DNA from: Candidatus Cloacimonetes bacterium 4572_55
GTDB taxonomy: Bacteria; 4572-55
Assembly: GCA_002084765.1 (NCBI GenBank)
Contig: NBMB01000003.1
Location: 1 to 64,000 of the forward strand
Length of the DNA: 64,000 nt
Direction of reading: 5' to 3'
Part shown: one piece after another, positions 8,953-18,279 of the stretch
How positions within the stretch are numbered: the first letter of the stretch is position 1
Layout: every line of letters begins with the position of its first letter
Translations under genes and position numbers: made by a program
Notes under the pieces: model-generated
What the model was told of the DNA's origin: nothing
Databases searched by the model: none
Seen by the model: only the letters and a program-made list of their open reading frames with translations

Positions 8953-9435
8953 TTAGGAATAATTCATTTTTCGAGGGGAAATTATTCGATAAGATACCCC
9001 GATTTTATTAAATATCTGCTTGGAAAGCTGTGAACTTTGATAGTCGAATTCTGCTATTACCTCGACAATTCCGACATTGATCAACATTTTCGCGCATGTG
9101 TAACAAGGAAACATGGTGCAATAAATCGTCGCTTTGTCTATCGGAATCCCGAATCGAGCCGCCTGGCATATGGCGTTCTGCTCCGCGTGAACCGTGCGGA
9201 TACAATGCTGTTTTAGGACGATCTCATTCATATCATGACTTTTTTCATAACTTTCGATAAACTCATGTCCGATCTCGTCGCAATGTATGATTCCGGAAGG
9301 ACTGCCGACATAGCCAGTCGCTAATATATGATTTTCCTTGACAATAACTGCGGCCGCCTTCCCGCGATCACAAGTTGCTCTCTTTTGAGCGGCATGTAAA
9401 ATCTCCAGAAAATACTCATCCCATGACTTCCGCAT
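8953..9435 (-). CDS. dCMP deaminase (ComEB type)
   Basis: 160-aa zinc enzyme converting dCMP to dUMP, feeding thymidylate synthesis. The cytidine-deaminase-fold metal site is clear: HAEQNA (His and catalytic Glu, residues about 83-88) and PCYTCAK (two Cys ligands, about 109-115). An N-terminal metal or structural motif (ATCDRGKAAAVIV) and GYVGSPSG are typical of the dCMP deaminase subfamily rather than cytidine or riboflavin deaminases. GAGGGG lies upstream of the ATG. Single gene on the minus strand; the plus-strand MBL operon diverges from it. Confidence 0.93.
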   Translation of the reverse strand: MRKSWDEYFLEILHAAQKRATCDRGKAAAVIVKENHILATGYVGSPSGIIHCDEIGHEFIESYEKSHDMNEIVLKQHCIRTVHAEQNAICQAARFGIPIDKATIYCTMFPCYTCAKMLINVGIVEVIAEFDYQSSQLSKQIFNKIGVSYRIISPRKMNYS

Positions 9436-9626
9436 TCGATTTTCCCCTCAAATTCGTCGCAAATCCGTCGTATAACGCTCTCAGTTCGACTCTTTTTGGG
9501 TAGTTGGCTCTGGTCGCCTTATTAAATCCTTGCATTGCCTTTTTAAAAAATTTATTTTGATATTACACGACAATCCAAAGATTAGCAAGCGAATTTTCGT
9601 CACGGGTCAATCCTTTTTTGACTCCG

Positions 9627-9635
9627 TGGTATAAT
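9627..9635 (+). promoter_or_regulatory. Extended -10 promoter of the MBL-cyclophilin-cyclase operon
   Basis: TGGTATAAT is a perfect extended -10 element (TG, one base, TATAAT at 9630-9635). No good -35 is present at 17 bases, which fits an extended -10 promoter. Predicted start is near 9642, about 32 bases before the ATG. Confidence 0.55.
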
Positions 9636-9673
9636 GACGAAAAAGCTAAAAAAAAATAGAGAGGAAAATTGAC

Positions 9674-10537
9674 ATGCTGACAATCGGTCCATATCGACTT
9701 TTTTCTGTTTCGACCAGCGGGTTCCGACTGGACGGTGGGGCAATGTTTGGCGTTGTTCCCAAAACGCTCTGGGGGAAAAAAGAGCCTGCCGACGAGTACA
9801 ACCGCATTGAGATGGGGTTGAACGCGCTTCTGCTTCAAGACACCCATCGAAATATTTTGGTGGATACTGGCGTGGGAGCAAAAATGAGTCCCAAGCTCTG
9901 TAAAATCTATGCGATTGATCATAGTAAAACAGAGCTGATCCGTTCGTTGAAACGTATCGGTTTATACCCGGGAGATATTACGGATGTCATATTGACACAC
10001 CTTCATTTTGATCATGCTGGCGGTGCCACTTGCTATCAGGATGGAGAAATTGTGCCGACCTTTCCCAACGCAACCTATTATATTCAAAAGGGACAATGGG
10101 AATTGGGGAACGCGGCTTCTGATAAGGACAGAGCCAGCTTTTTTCCAGAAAATTTCATCCCGTTAAAAGAACATGGACAGTTGGAGATCGTCGAAGGTTC
10201 ATTCGAGCTGTTTCCTCATCTGCATCTGATTGAGGTCAACGGACACACGGTTTCCCAACAACTGGTCAAAGTTTCGGATGATAAAACAACTCTGCTGAAT
10301 TGCGGCGATATGATCCCACTTGCCGCGCATATCTCGATTCCGTGGGTGGCGGCTTACGATCTGTATCCCCTGATTTCGATTCAGGAAAAGAAAAAATATT
10401 TGGCTCAAGCAGTGGATGAGACGTGGCTGCTGATGTTTGAACATGACGTCACATGCGGTGTTCTGGGAACGATAAAATATGGGACGAGAGGCTATCAAGT
10501 CGATCAAATATATTCTTTTGATTTTTTTAATTTTTAA
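9674..10537 (+). CDS. Metallo-beta-lactamase-fold hydrolase
   Basis: 287-aa cytosolic protein of the MBL superfamily. The metal motif THLHFDHAGG gives His109, His111, Asp113 and His114; further ligands are likely in EVNGHTVSQ (His about 191) and the Asp in LNCGDM. The overall layout is that of the quorum-quenching lactonase/glyoxalase-like MBL group, but the substrate cannot be told. GAGG lies about 10 bases before the ATG. It is the first gene of an operon; the HEAT/cyclophilin gene starts 13 bases after its stop. Confidence 0.88.
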   Translation: MLTIGPYRLFSVSTSGFRLDGGAMFGVVPKTLWGKKEPADEYNRIEMGLNALLLQDTHRNILVDTGVGAKMSPKLCKIYAIDHSKTELIRSLKRIGLYPGDITDVILTHLHFDHAGGATCYQDGEIVPTFPNATYYIQKGQWELGNAASDKDRASFFPENFIPLKEHGQLEIVEGSFELFPHLHLIEVNGHTVSQQLVKVSDDKTTLLNCGDMIPLAAHISIPWVAAYDLYPLISIQEKKKYLAQAVDETWLLMFEHDVTCGVLGTIKYGTRGYQVDQIYSFDFFNF

Positions 10538-10550
10538 TAAGGGCATTACT

Positions 10551-12521
10551 ATGTATAAAATTTTGATAGTATTTTGCTTCGTTATATTTATCACTATGAC
10601 GTCGGCATTTACAAAATCCGCCGAGGAGTATTTGACCGAGCGAGCAACTATTTTGATGCTGGAGGATCAACGGTCTCTTGGAGACGGGAAATTGGTCAAA
10701 TTGCTGCGAGATCACGAGAATCCTTCAGTCCGGCAACGCGCTGCGCTGGCATTGGCTCGGATTCAAGACAAGGAGACCGCCCCGGATCTGATCAGCGCAT
10801 TGCAGACCGATTTGGAGGAAAACGTCAAGCGAGACGCGGCTTTTGCTCTGGGTCAGATCCGGGATTCATCCGCGGTTCAGCCCCTGATCGATTATCTGAA
10901 CTCCGAAGGGTTGCATTGGGAAACGATCGACGCTTTGGGGAAAATTGGGACGGATCCTGCTTTTTTTGCATTGTTCCAACTCCTTTCCGATCCAAAAATA
11001 TCCAAGAAAAGAGCGCAGGATGTGATGCGTGTCATCTGGAAATTCAAAAAAGGGTCGGTTGTCCCTCTTGTCACCCGTTATGCGAAAAATAATGACATTC
11101 AAACCCGACGAATCGCGATCTATTGCTTGATGAGGCTTCGCGATCCCTCGGCGAACGATATTCTATTCAAGTTGATTGAAGATAAGGACAGCTATATCCG
11201 TTCGTTGGCAGTCGCTGGGCTGCAATCCATCGGGAAATTGGAAAATTTGAAAAAGCTGAAAAAGTTGCTGAAAGATGAAGACTATCAGGTGCAAATCAAC
11301 GCGATCCGAGCGTTGCGTCGGTTGGGATTTGCAAATATTTTGAAAATAGACCAGATTCTCGAGCTCACGGAAAAAGGCGATACCAACGTCCGCGTCACGG
11401 CTATCGACTTTCTCGGCGACATCGGCAATGAAGCGGCAGTTCCTTATTTGGTCAGTTATTTGAACGATTCGAACGTTCGGGTGGAGCAAGCCGCTATTTT
11501 GGCAATCGGTAAGTTGATCCCCAAAAAAGCACCAAATTTTTTAGCATCGTTTGCCTCGCATCCAGACTGGCGGCTTCGAGACGCAACCGCGGAGGCCTTC
11601 CAGCAGATCGAAGGCGATGACACGACGCAACTTCTTATGGCCATGGCGGAGGATTCCAATCCCATGGTTCAAGCCACGATATTGACCGCGCTTTCTCAGC
11701 GTCAGCCACAAGGATTTGCCGATATAATCGCAGAGAGATTAGACCATCCGGATCCGTTGGTTCGGACGATCGCTCTGGGTATTTCAGCGGAATTTCCAGA
11801 ATTGGCGGACTCGCTTCGATTGACGTCCATTTTGGAAAAGAAATATGCGGATCCCATCTGGCGGGACGTCGATTTCCTTCGTGAAACAGTTGACGTTTTG
11901 GCAAAATTAAATGCCGATTCCACTTTTTCTTTATTGAAAAAGATGACAAAGGATGAGAATTATATTGTCCGCAGGCAGGCGGCTGATCGGCTTTTTGAGC
12001 TGACTGGAGATCGGGTGGAGATCGCTCCAGTTCAGACAGGGAAATCATTAATCGATTATGAAAATCTGCTCGCGGCAAACAAGGATTCTCGCGGTGTTAG
12101 AGCCGATATCATAACGACTCGCGGAACCATCCGTCTGCAATTATTCCCGGAAGAGGCTTGTTTGACGGTCCATAACTTTGTGACATTGGCTCAGAAGGGC
12201 TATTATGACGGAGTCAATTTCCATCGGGTTGCGCAAAATTTCGTGATTCAAGCAGGATGTCCTCTTGGAAACGGGTGGGGTGGTCCCGGTTATACCATTC
12301 GATGCGAGATCAATCATCGGCATTGCGAACGCGGCGCGGTCGGCATGGCACTGTCTGGAAAGGATACGGGCGGCAGCCAGTTTTTTATCACCCACTCGCC
12401 TCAATATCATCTGGACGGCGGATATACGATATTCGGAGAAGTGGTCGAGGGTATGGATACGGTTGACCAGATCGTTCAATACGATATTATCGAGACAATA
12501 AAAATAAAATTTCTTGACTAA
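10551..12521 (+). CDS. HEAT-repeat protein with C-terminal cyclophilin (peptidyl-prolyl isomerase) domain
   Basis: 656-aa exported protein. Residues 1-19 form a signal peptide (hydrophobic, ending TSAF). Residues about 25-510 are PBS-lyase/HEAT repeats of about 31 residues, many with the VRxxAAxALxxI pattern. Residues about 520-655 are a cyclophilin domain: FHRVAQNFVIQAG matches the FHRVIPxFMxQxG active-site block, and GSQFFIT the GSQFFI block. Cyclophilins catalyse proline cis-trans isomerisation. An export signal suggests envelope protein folding with the HEAT array as a client or scaffold platform. The start is chosen at 10551, after AAGGG and giving a clean signal peptide. Fusion of long HEAT arrays to a cyclophilin is unusual. 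Confidence 0.88.
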   Translation: MYKILIVFCFVIFITMTSAFTKSAEEYLTERATILMLEDQRSLGDGKLVKLLRDHENPSVRQRAALALARIQDKETAPDLISALQTDLEENVKRDAAFALGQIRDSSAVQPLIDYLNSEGLHWETIDALGKIGTDPAFFALFQLLSDPKISKKRAQDVMRVIWKFKKGSVVPLVTRYAKNNDIQTRRIAIYCLMRLRDPSANDILFKLIEDKDSYIRSLAVAGLQSIGKLENLKKLKKLLKDEDYQVQINAIRALRRLGFANILKIDQILELTEKGDTNVRVTAIDFLGDIGNEAAVPYLVSYLNDSNVRVEQAAILAIGKLIPKKAPNFLASFASHPDWRLRDATAEAFQQIEGDDTTQLLMAMAEDSNPMVQATILTALSQRQPQGFADIIAERLDHPDPLVRTIALGISAEFPELADSLRLTSILEKKYADPIWRDVDFLRETVDVLAKLNADSTFSLLKKMTKDENYIVRRQAADRLFELTGDRVEIAPVQTGKSLIDYENLLAANKDSRGVRADIITTRGTIRLQLFPEEACLTVHNFVTLAQKGYYDGVNFHRVAQNFVIQAGCPLGNGWGGPGYTIRCEINHRHCERGAVGMALSGKDTGGSQFFITHSPQYHLDGGYTIFGEVVEGMDTVDQIVQYDIIETIKIKFLD

Positions 12522-12542
12522 ATCCAATTGGAGGAACTTACG

Positions 12543-15500
12543 ATGCGCAATCTTGTCCCACGTTTTATCTTGGAAAATTTTGTAAAAAACCAATTCAGAG
12601 GCAAATTCCCTGGAATCTGTTTGTTTGTTGATCTGATTGGTTTTACCCGCATGTCAGAAAGGGTTATGAGACGGGCAAAAGAGGCGTCAGAGTCGCTCGC
12701 TGATGTTTTGACCGACATCTTCGAGCCGTTGGTGATCAGCGTCTATTCTCAAAAGGGTTTTATTGGCGGTTTTGCCGGCGATTCCTTTTTGGCAATATTT
12801 CAGGGGGATGATGAAGAGACCTATCATCGGGCGTTGAGAGCCGCGTATGATATTCAGCAGCGGTTCGCGTACTCTCCCTTTTATGGCACGCCTTATGGCA
12901 ATTTCCAAATAGCGGGCAAGATTGGCCTGGCTTCCGGAACAGTGGAATGGGGAATTATCGGCTCGGAATCTAATCCCCCCCGATGCGCGTACTATTTTCG
13001 AGGCGATCCGGTTGATAAAAGCGCCGTGGCTGAACAAGCGGCAAAAAAGGGAGACCTGATCATCACGAAAGACCTTTATCTTCATATAAAAGAATTGGTT
13101 CAAGCCGAACCTATATCCATGGGTAATTCTATAAATTATTTTAGGATTCTTGATGTGGTCGGCAATCTGCCGAAAGGCGAAAAAATTCAGTTCACCCCGA
13201 TCCCATATAAAATCGTCGGGCAATTTTTGCCCCCGAATATTTCCGAACTGCCGGATCGTGGCGAATTCCGCAATGTCGCCACGCTGTTTATCGGGTTGCA
13301 GGAGCCTTTTGATCACGAGCTTTTCGACCGTTTTATCAAACAGATATTTCAATTATCAGAACAATACGGCGGCTCCCTCGCTCACATCGATTTCGGCGAT
13401 AAGGGATGCAATCTGCTGTGCTTCTGGGGCACGCCCATCACCTATGAAAATGACGTGGAGCGCGCGCTGAATTTCATTTTGGATCTGCTGAAACTGAAGC
13501 CTGATATAAACTTTAAAGCCGGTGTGACCTATCGACTGATGTATGCCGGCTTTGCCGGTTCTGATATTCGATCGGAGTACAGTTGTTACGGTCTTGGGAT
13601 CAACCTCGCTTCCCGGCTGATGGTCAATGCAGGATGGGGAGAGGTCTGGATGGATCAGGCGACTGTGGATCAGGCAAACCGTATCGACGAGCGTTTTAAT
13701 ATAAAAATTGTCGGCAAACTTTCCTTTAAAGGCGTTGAAAAAAAGCTCCCGATCTATAAATTGCTGGGACGATCCGAGTTTGCAAGAGGACATTCTGCCC
13801 GAAAACCCCCAAAATTGATCGGAAGAAGAAAGAAATTGATCGCGCTCGATAAATTTATTCAGCCTATATTTCATCAGAAATCTGCAGGCGTCTGTTGTCT
13901 CTACGGAGAGGCTGGGATCGGCAAAACACGCTTGATTCAAGAATTTCGGTATCTGTGCGACACAACTCGACCCGATGGCGTTACCTGGTTTCATTGCTCC
14001 TTTGATGAAATCCCCCGGCAAACGCTTTACCCATTTCGCCGTTTACTGGAGGGATATTTTGGATGCTTGCACGACCAATGTGAATCTGAGAAAAAAGAGG
14101 CGTTTCTATCATGTATCAAAAAATTGGTTTCCCGAACTACGGACGAGACTGTTCGTAAGGAATTGGAACGCACATCCGATCTGTTGGCACCGGTGATCGG
14201 GTTGCATCTGGAAAATTCTCTCTATGATCAACTTGATCCAAAGCTGCGTCTTGACAATACGCTCAATGCGCTGGAGTGTTTTTTCAAATCGGAGAGCCTG
14301 ATTCGTCCCGTTATTATTGAGTTGGAAGACGTCCACTATGCGGATGAGGGCTCGCTTCAACTTATCCGACAATTAAGCCGAAACTTAACCGGTTATCCGA
14401 TCGCGATAATCACCTCATATAGGTCGATCCACTCGTCTTCCTTGCCGCTATTTTTCGAGACAGTTTCCGAAAAGATTGAAATGACGGTGTTGTCCAAGAA
14501 GGAAACCGCCCTTTTTTGCGAGGAGATACTCTCGAATAAAATATCCCCTCGAATGAAGGAATTGCTCAACAGGCAGACCGGATGCAATCCCTTCTTTATA
14601 GAGCAGATGACTCTTTTTATGGAAAAAAACGACCTGTTGACCAACAGCCCGGAAGGTTGGGGACCCAAAGAGACTACAATGGGGATTCCCGTGGATGTAC
14701 AATCCTTGCTCACTGCGCGTTTGGACAGGCTCGACTCCAAGGTGCGAAGTTTTGTCCAGACAGCCGCGATCCTCGGACAGGAATTTGAGTTGAGTATTTT
14801 GTCCAATATGCTGCCAAATAAGATCGACCTCCGTCGGGAGCTAAAGGTCGTGGAAGAGGAATCAATCTGGACGCCTGTATCGGAAAATCGCTATATATTC
14901 AAACATACTCTTATGCGGGACACCGCTTATGAAATGCAGTTGCAATCAAAGCGCCGAGAACGACATGCGTCCGCCGCGAGAGTTTATGAAAAAGTTTATG
15001 GCGACCATCCGACTTCCCATCTGGGAGAACTCGCGTATCATTATGAAATGGCGGGGATTACGGGAAAAGCGATAACTTATTTTGAAAAAGCGGGCGATTA
15101 CGCTCGGGAAAATTATCATAATAATCAGGCGATTATCTATTATGACAAATTGATTCATTTGCTGACTATAGTTTCTCCGTTCGAATTTCCTTCATCCGTT
15201 TCTGAGAAAAACAAGATGAAAAAAATCGGCGGAGGTCGTCAATTTCAAAAAAATAAAAGCGAGAAATGGCTCAAAGAAAAATTGATTGATATCTTTCATA
15301 AAAAAGGAAAAATTTTTGAAGTCACGGGGGAGTGGTCTGCCGCGGAGACCATTTTTGTCGAAATATTGAGCCTGACTCAGAGTCTGGGAGATAAACCCAG
15401 GCTCGCGAAAACATATCAATTATTGGGCTGGATTTTGCATCTGAAAGGAGAGAACAGAGAAGCGGAGAAAAATCTCCAAGCCGCTTTGCAACTTAATGAG

Positions 15501-16532
15501 GAGTTGGACGATCAGCAAGAGATTGCGCACACAGTCGGGAAAATAGGCAATATCTATTATGTACAAGGCGAATACGAGAAGGCGATGGAATATTTCAAGA
15601 AGGATCTGCAAATCAGCGCGAAATTCAACCATCAACTTGGCGTCTCTATTGCCTTGAATAATATGGGGAATGTGTATCGCCGACTCGGGGACTATGATCG
15701 GGCAATGGGCTGCTATAAACAAAAGCTGCTATTGAACGAGGAGATGAAGGACAAAAAAGGCATCTCGATCACCATTGGAAATATGGGCAGCGTCTATTTT
15801 GAGCAAGGAGATTTTTATCGAGCAAAGTCCAGCTATGAGAAGTATTTGAGCATCAGCGAGGAGTTGGGCGACCGGCTCATGGTTTCTATCTCCCTGCACA
15901 AAATGGGGAATATTTATTACATGAAGGGCGATTATATACGGGCTATGTGGTATTATGAGCGTCGTCTGGAGCTGAGCCGAGAACTGGGGGATAAAAAAGG
16001 TATTGTGCGCACGTTGGGGAAATTCGGATCGGTCTACTCCTCGATGGGAGATTATAAAAATGCGATGTCATATTACGAAGAGGCTATTCAGATGAGCCGG
16101 GACTCCGGCATTCGCAGCGACTTGTCCCAAATATTGGTCGATAAGGCGACTCTGATGTTTCTATTGAAACGCTACGAGGAAGCCGAACGGCTAAACAAAG
16201 AGGGCTTAACTCTGGCGGAGATGGCAAATCAAAAAGACGTCCTGTTCAGAAGTAAGATGCTATCGGCTCGATTGGCACTGGCAATGCACGATTCGACATC
16301 GCATGATCTTAAGACCAGCACTGCGTTCCATCAGTTGGTGGATATGTTAAACGAGGTGAAAAATAAGGTGGAGAAAGCCGAACTTCATTATGAATTATGG
16401 AAGTTGAGTCTGGACCGGAGTCATCAACAGGAGGCGTTGAGATTGTATCAGGAAGCATTGGATAAAGCATCCAATGCTCAATTTAAAGAGCGGATCAGGC
16501 ACCTGTCGGCGGGCAGATCAAATTATGCATGA
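12543..16532 (+). CDS. Soluble-adenylyl-cyclase-like protein: two class III cyclase domains, NTPase, TPR
   Basis: 1329-aa cytosolic protein. Residues about 20-190 are a class III cyclase domain with both metal aspartates, Asp30 in FVDLIGF and Asp80 in FAGDSF. Residues about 235-405 are a second cyclase domain that has lost the first Asp (FIGL) but keeps the transition-state pair Asn354/Arg358 in GINLASR, and carries DKGCNLLCFWG, very like the C2 domain of mammalian ADCY10. Walker A GEAGIGKT (about 455-462) opens an AAA/NACHT-like ATPase, followed by about ten TPRs (830-1310). The complementary residue losses predict one active and one degenerate site, as in animal sAC. Start: GGAGG nine bases before ATG 12543. 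Third gene of the operon. Confidence 0.88.
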   Translation: MRNLVPRFILENFVKNQFRGKFPGICLFVDLIGFTRMSERVMRRAKEASESLADVLTDIFEPLVISVYSQKGFIGGFAGDSFLAIFQGDDEETYHRALRAAYDIQQRFAYSPFYGTPYGNFQIAGKIGLASGTVEWGIIGSESNPPRCAYYFRGDPVDKSAVAEQAAKKGDLIITKDLYLHIKELVQAEPISMGNSINYFRILDVVGNLPKGEKIQFTPIPYKIVGQFLPPNISELPDRGEFRNVATLFIGLQEPFDHELFDRFIKQIFQLSEQYGGSLAHIDFGDKGCNLLCFWGTPITYENDVERALNFILDLLKLKPDINFKAGVTYRLMYAGFAGSDIRSEYSCYGLGINLASRLMVNAGWGEVWMDQATVDQANRIDERFNIKIVGKLSFKGVEKKLPIYKLLGRSEFARGHSARKPPKLIGRRKKLIALDKFIQPIFHQKSAGVCCLYGEAGIGKTRLIQEFRYLCDTTRPDGVTWFHCSFDEIPRQTLYPFRRLLEGYFGCLHDQCESEKKEAFLSCIKKLVSRTTDETVRKELERTSDLLAPVIGLHLENSLYDQLDPKLRLDNTLNALECFFKSESLIRPVIIELEDVHYADEGSLQLIRQLSRNLTGYPIAIITSYRSIHSSSLPLFFETVSEKIEMTVLSKKETALFCEEILSNKISPRMKELLNRQTGCNPFFIEQMTLFMEKNDLLTNSPEGWGPKETTMGIPVDVQSLLTARLDRLDSKVRSFVQTAAILGQEFELSILSNMLPNKIDLRRELKVVEEESIWTPVSENRYIFKHTLMRDTAYEMQLQSKRRERHASAARVYEKVYGDHPTSHLGELAYHYEMAGITGKAITYFEKAGDYARENYHNNQAIIYYDKLIHLLTIVSPFEFPSSVSEKNKMKKIGGGRQFQKNKSEKWLKEKLIDIFHKKGKIFEVTGEWSAAETIFVEILSLTQSLGDKPRLAKTYQLLGWILHLKGENREAEKNLQAALQLNEELDDQQEIAHTVGKIGNIYYVQGEYEKAMEYFKKDLQISAKFNHQLGVSIALNNMGNVYRRLGDYDRAMGCYKQKLLLNEEMKDKKGISITIGNMGSVYFEQGDFYRAKSSYEKYLSISEELGDRLMVSISLHKMGNIYYMKGDYIRAMWYYERRLELSRELGDKKGIVRTLGKFGSVYSSMGDYKNAMSYYEEAIQMSRDSGIRSDLSQILVDKATLMFLLKRYEEAERLNKEGLTLAEMANQKDVLFRSKMLSARLALAMHDSTSHDLKTSTAFHQLVDMLNEVKNKVEKAELHYELWKLSLDRSHQQEALRLYQEALDKASNAQFKERIRHLSAGRSNYA

Positions 16533-17564
16533 AAACAGATACGCGGCAATGCCCCCGCTCATAGCGCAGAACAAATTCACATGATCGTTGTTCATCCAGG
16601 GGATTCCCGAGACAAATTCGGTCTCTGAATTTTGGCAATGCCGCATTTTTTCGGTGACTTTTCCGCAGATGAGGCATCGATATTGCACTTGGAAACGGGC
16701 TCCGATCAGGCTATCGATAAAATTTCCGATCATGCCCGCGGCGGTAATGATCAATGGATGAAGATAGGGATGGAGATGCGCGGGTCCGCTGAAATAACCG
16801 ATTGTCCCGATCAGCAGCGCGCCGAGAATCCCGCCGCAGATCCCAGGCAGAGTGACACCTCCGGAAGTACCGTGGGGAACCTGGCGAAAATTGGTTATAA
16901 GACGCGGTCGTTTTTTGAATAAAACACCGATCTCCGTGGACCAGGTATCTGCTGTGACCGCGGCTAATATTCCGAGGTATGCTGGATAAAAATGGACTGA
17001 CGGATAAAAAAAATTAATTATGACGACAATACCGGCTAATCCACCATTCGCCGCTACCTGCCACTTATCCCGCCGGCTCGATTTCTCAAAGATAAGACCA
17101 AATTGGGGACGTCTTTTTTCGGCTATTTTTGATAGCAGACTGGATAGGATGAAAAATAAAATCAACGGTATTGCCCAGCCCCAACCGCCTAAACCGAATA
17201 CAACAGCTCCCAGCAGAAATGCCGCGGCGGATCCGTCCGGAGCGAGGAGGCGCAAATAATAAGATATCGCTGAAATTGACGCCGCGGCGATGATCCCAAT
17301 CTCCAGTCGTCCTCCAAAATCCGGAGCTATCGCTGACTGATAGCGGAGAAAATAGATCATACAGAAAACACAAAAAAGCGTCGCGGTATAATCAGCGAAT
17401 TTCGGGAGTAGGAGGCGGAAAGCGATAAAGAATAATGCCGAGTAAAACGCTACTCGAATCCATAAGGTCTCATCGCCGAAGAACGACAATAAGCCTGGTA
17501 CAAAAATAAGCGCGGCTATAAATCCAAAGCACTTTAAATTTTTATATAGTTTTAATAGAACCAT
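16518..17564 (-). CDS. DUF92 family (TMEM19/VTE6-like) integral membrane protein
   Basis: 348-aa polytopic inner-membrane protein with about nine hydrophobic helices. Family-specific strings are seen: DGSAAAFLLGAVVFGLGG (about 108-125), RDKWQVAANGG, AAVTADTWSTEIG and PHGTSGGVTLPG (about 200-240). In plants and cyanobacteria the related VTE6/slr-type proteins act as phytyl-phosphate kinases; in most bacteria the role is unknown. A C-terminal cysteine pair (CLIC) is present. The gene converges on the cyclase gene and the two overlap by 15 bases at their ends. No clear ribosome-binding site precedes the ATG. Confidence 0.85.
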   Translation of the reverse strand: MVLLKLYKNLKCFGFIAALIFVPGLLSFFGDETLWIRVAFYSALFFIAFRLLLPKFADYTATLFCVFCMIYFLRYQSAIAPDFGGRLEIGIIAAASISAISYYLRLLAPDGSAAAFLLGAVVFGLGGWGWAIPLILFFILSSLLSKIAEKRRPQFGLIFEKSSRRDKWQVAANGGLAGIVVIINFFYPSVHFYPAYLGILAAVTADTWSTEIGVLFKKRPRLITNFRQVPHGTSGGVTLPGICGGILGALLIGTIGYFSGPAHLHPYLHPLIITAAGMIGNFIDSLIGARFQVQYRCLICGKVTEKMRHCQNSETEFVSGIPWMNNDHVNLFCAMSGGIAAYLFSCII

Positions 17565-17609
17565 GATTACTATTTAAAATAAATAATAAAATCTAAATAT
17601 ATACCTGAA

Positions 17610-18191
17610 TCATAGAAACTTCGATATACGAGAGAGCATGTCCTTCTGATATCTCCTTTGGTCGCCTGGATATAGACTATTTTGATACCACTGGGCCCAA
17701 TAGCTGCTTCTTTTCAGATCGACATACGGGGGCATTGCCCTGATCATCGATTCCACTTTTTTCAAATCTATAAGGGGGCACAAGCGACATTTTTCCAAGT
17801 TATTTCTTGCAACCTCAAGCATATCGTCGAGATTTATTTTGATACGATTATTTTTATTCTCAGATATAAAGTGGAACCAGGGCTTTCTTTTCCATTGAAT
17901 GAAAGATATATGGCTCCGAAAACAACCGAAATAGTTCGGCAACGGTCCGATACTACGCGCCCATTGCCCCATGTGTTGGCAATAATTCGAGGACGGTCCT
18001 CCGTGATTCAAAAATCCCATATAACAGTTAAAACCAAGGCCGTCATCCACGTCAAAATTAATTTTATATCCATTTACATAAATTTGACAGGACTTCCAGT
18101 TGTTTACAATTGTGTAGAGTTTCTGAAAATTTTTCATATCTTCCCGACGAAAGATATTCCGATAAACGACCTCGTTATTTTCATCAACCAA
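17610..18191 (-). CDS. Unknown protein with scattered cysteines; 5' end doubtful
   Basis: 193 codons from a TTG start. No domain is recognised. The protein is soluble-looking, rich in aromatic residues, with eight or so cysteines including CRLC near residue 136. An open frame continues upstream to about 18251 without a stop (reading SIQTLKHQELVDENN before the TTG), and neither that TTG nor the internal ATG has a well-spaced ribosome-binding site. Thus the gene may use an unusual start or be a 5'-truncated remnant. It lies between DUF92 and the SPOR lipoprotein on the same strand. Coding status is inferred only from length and amino-acid composition. Confidence 0.45.
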   Translation of the reverse strand: MVDENNEVVYRNIFRREDMKNFQKLYTIVNNWKSCQIYVNGYKINFDVDDGLGFNCYMGFLNHGGPSSNYCQHMGQWARSIGPLPNYFGCFRSHISFIQWKRKPWFHFISENKNNRIKINLDDMLEVARNNLEKCRLCPLIDLKKVESMIRAMPPYVDLKRSSYWAQWYQNSLYPGDQRRYQKDMLSRISKFL

Positions 18192-18204
18192 TTCCTGATG
18201 TTTC

Positions 18205-18228
18205 AGCGTCTGAATTGACCCAGACGCT
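18205..18228 (-). terminator. 8-bp hairpin after the SPOR lipoprotein gene
   Basis: AGCGTCTG pairs with CAGACGCT over an 8-base loop. It lies 52 bases past the lipoprotein stop on the minus strand, but no T tract follows on that strand, so it may be only an mRNA 3' stabiliser or part of the next frame. Confidence 0.3.
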
Positions 18229-18279
18229 AATTTTGAATTCGAATTAAAGAATTAAACAAGATTTGTCGAACCGACAAAT

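Noticed and set aside
9616-9635. TTGACT next to TATAAT as a -35/-10 pair
   Set aside because: The two are only about 6 bases apart; TATAAT is better explained as an extended -10 element.
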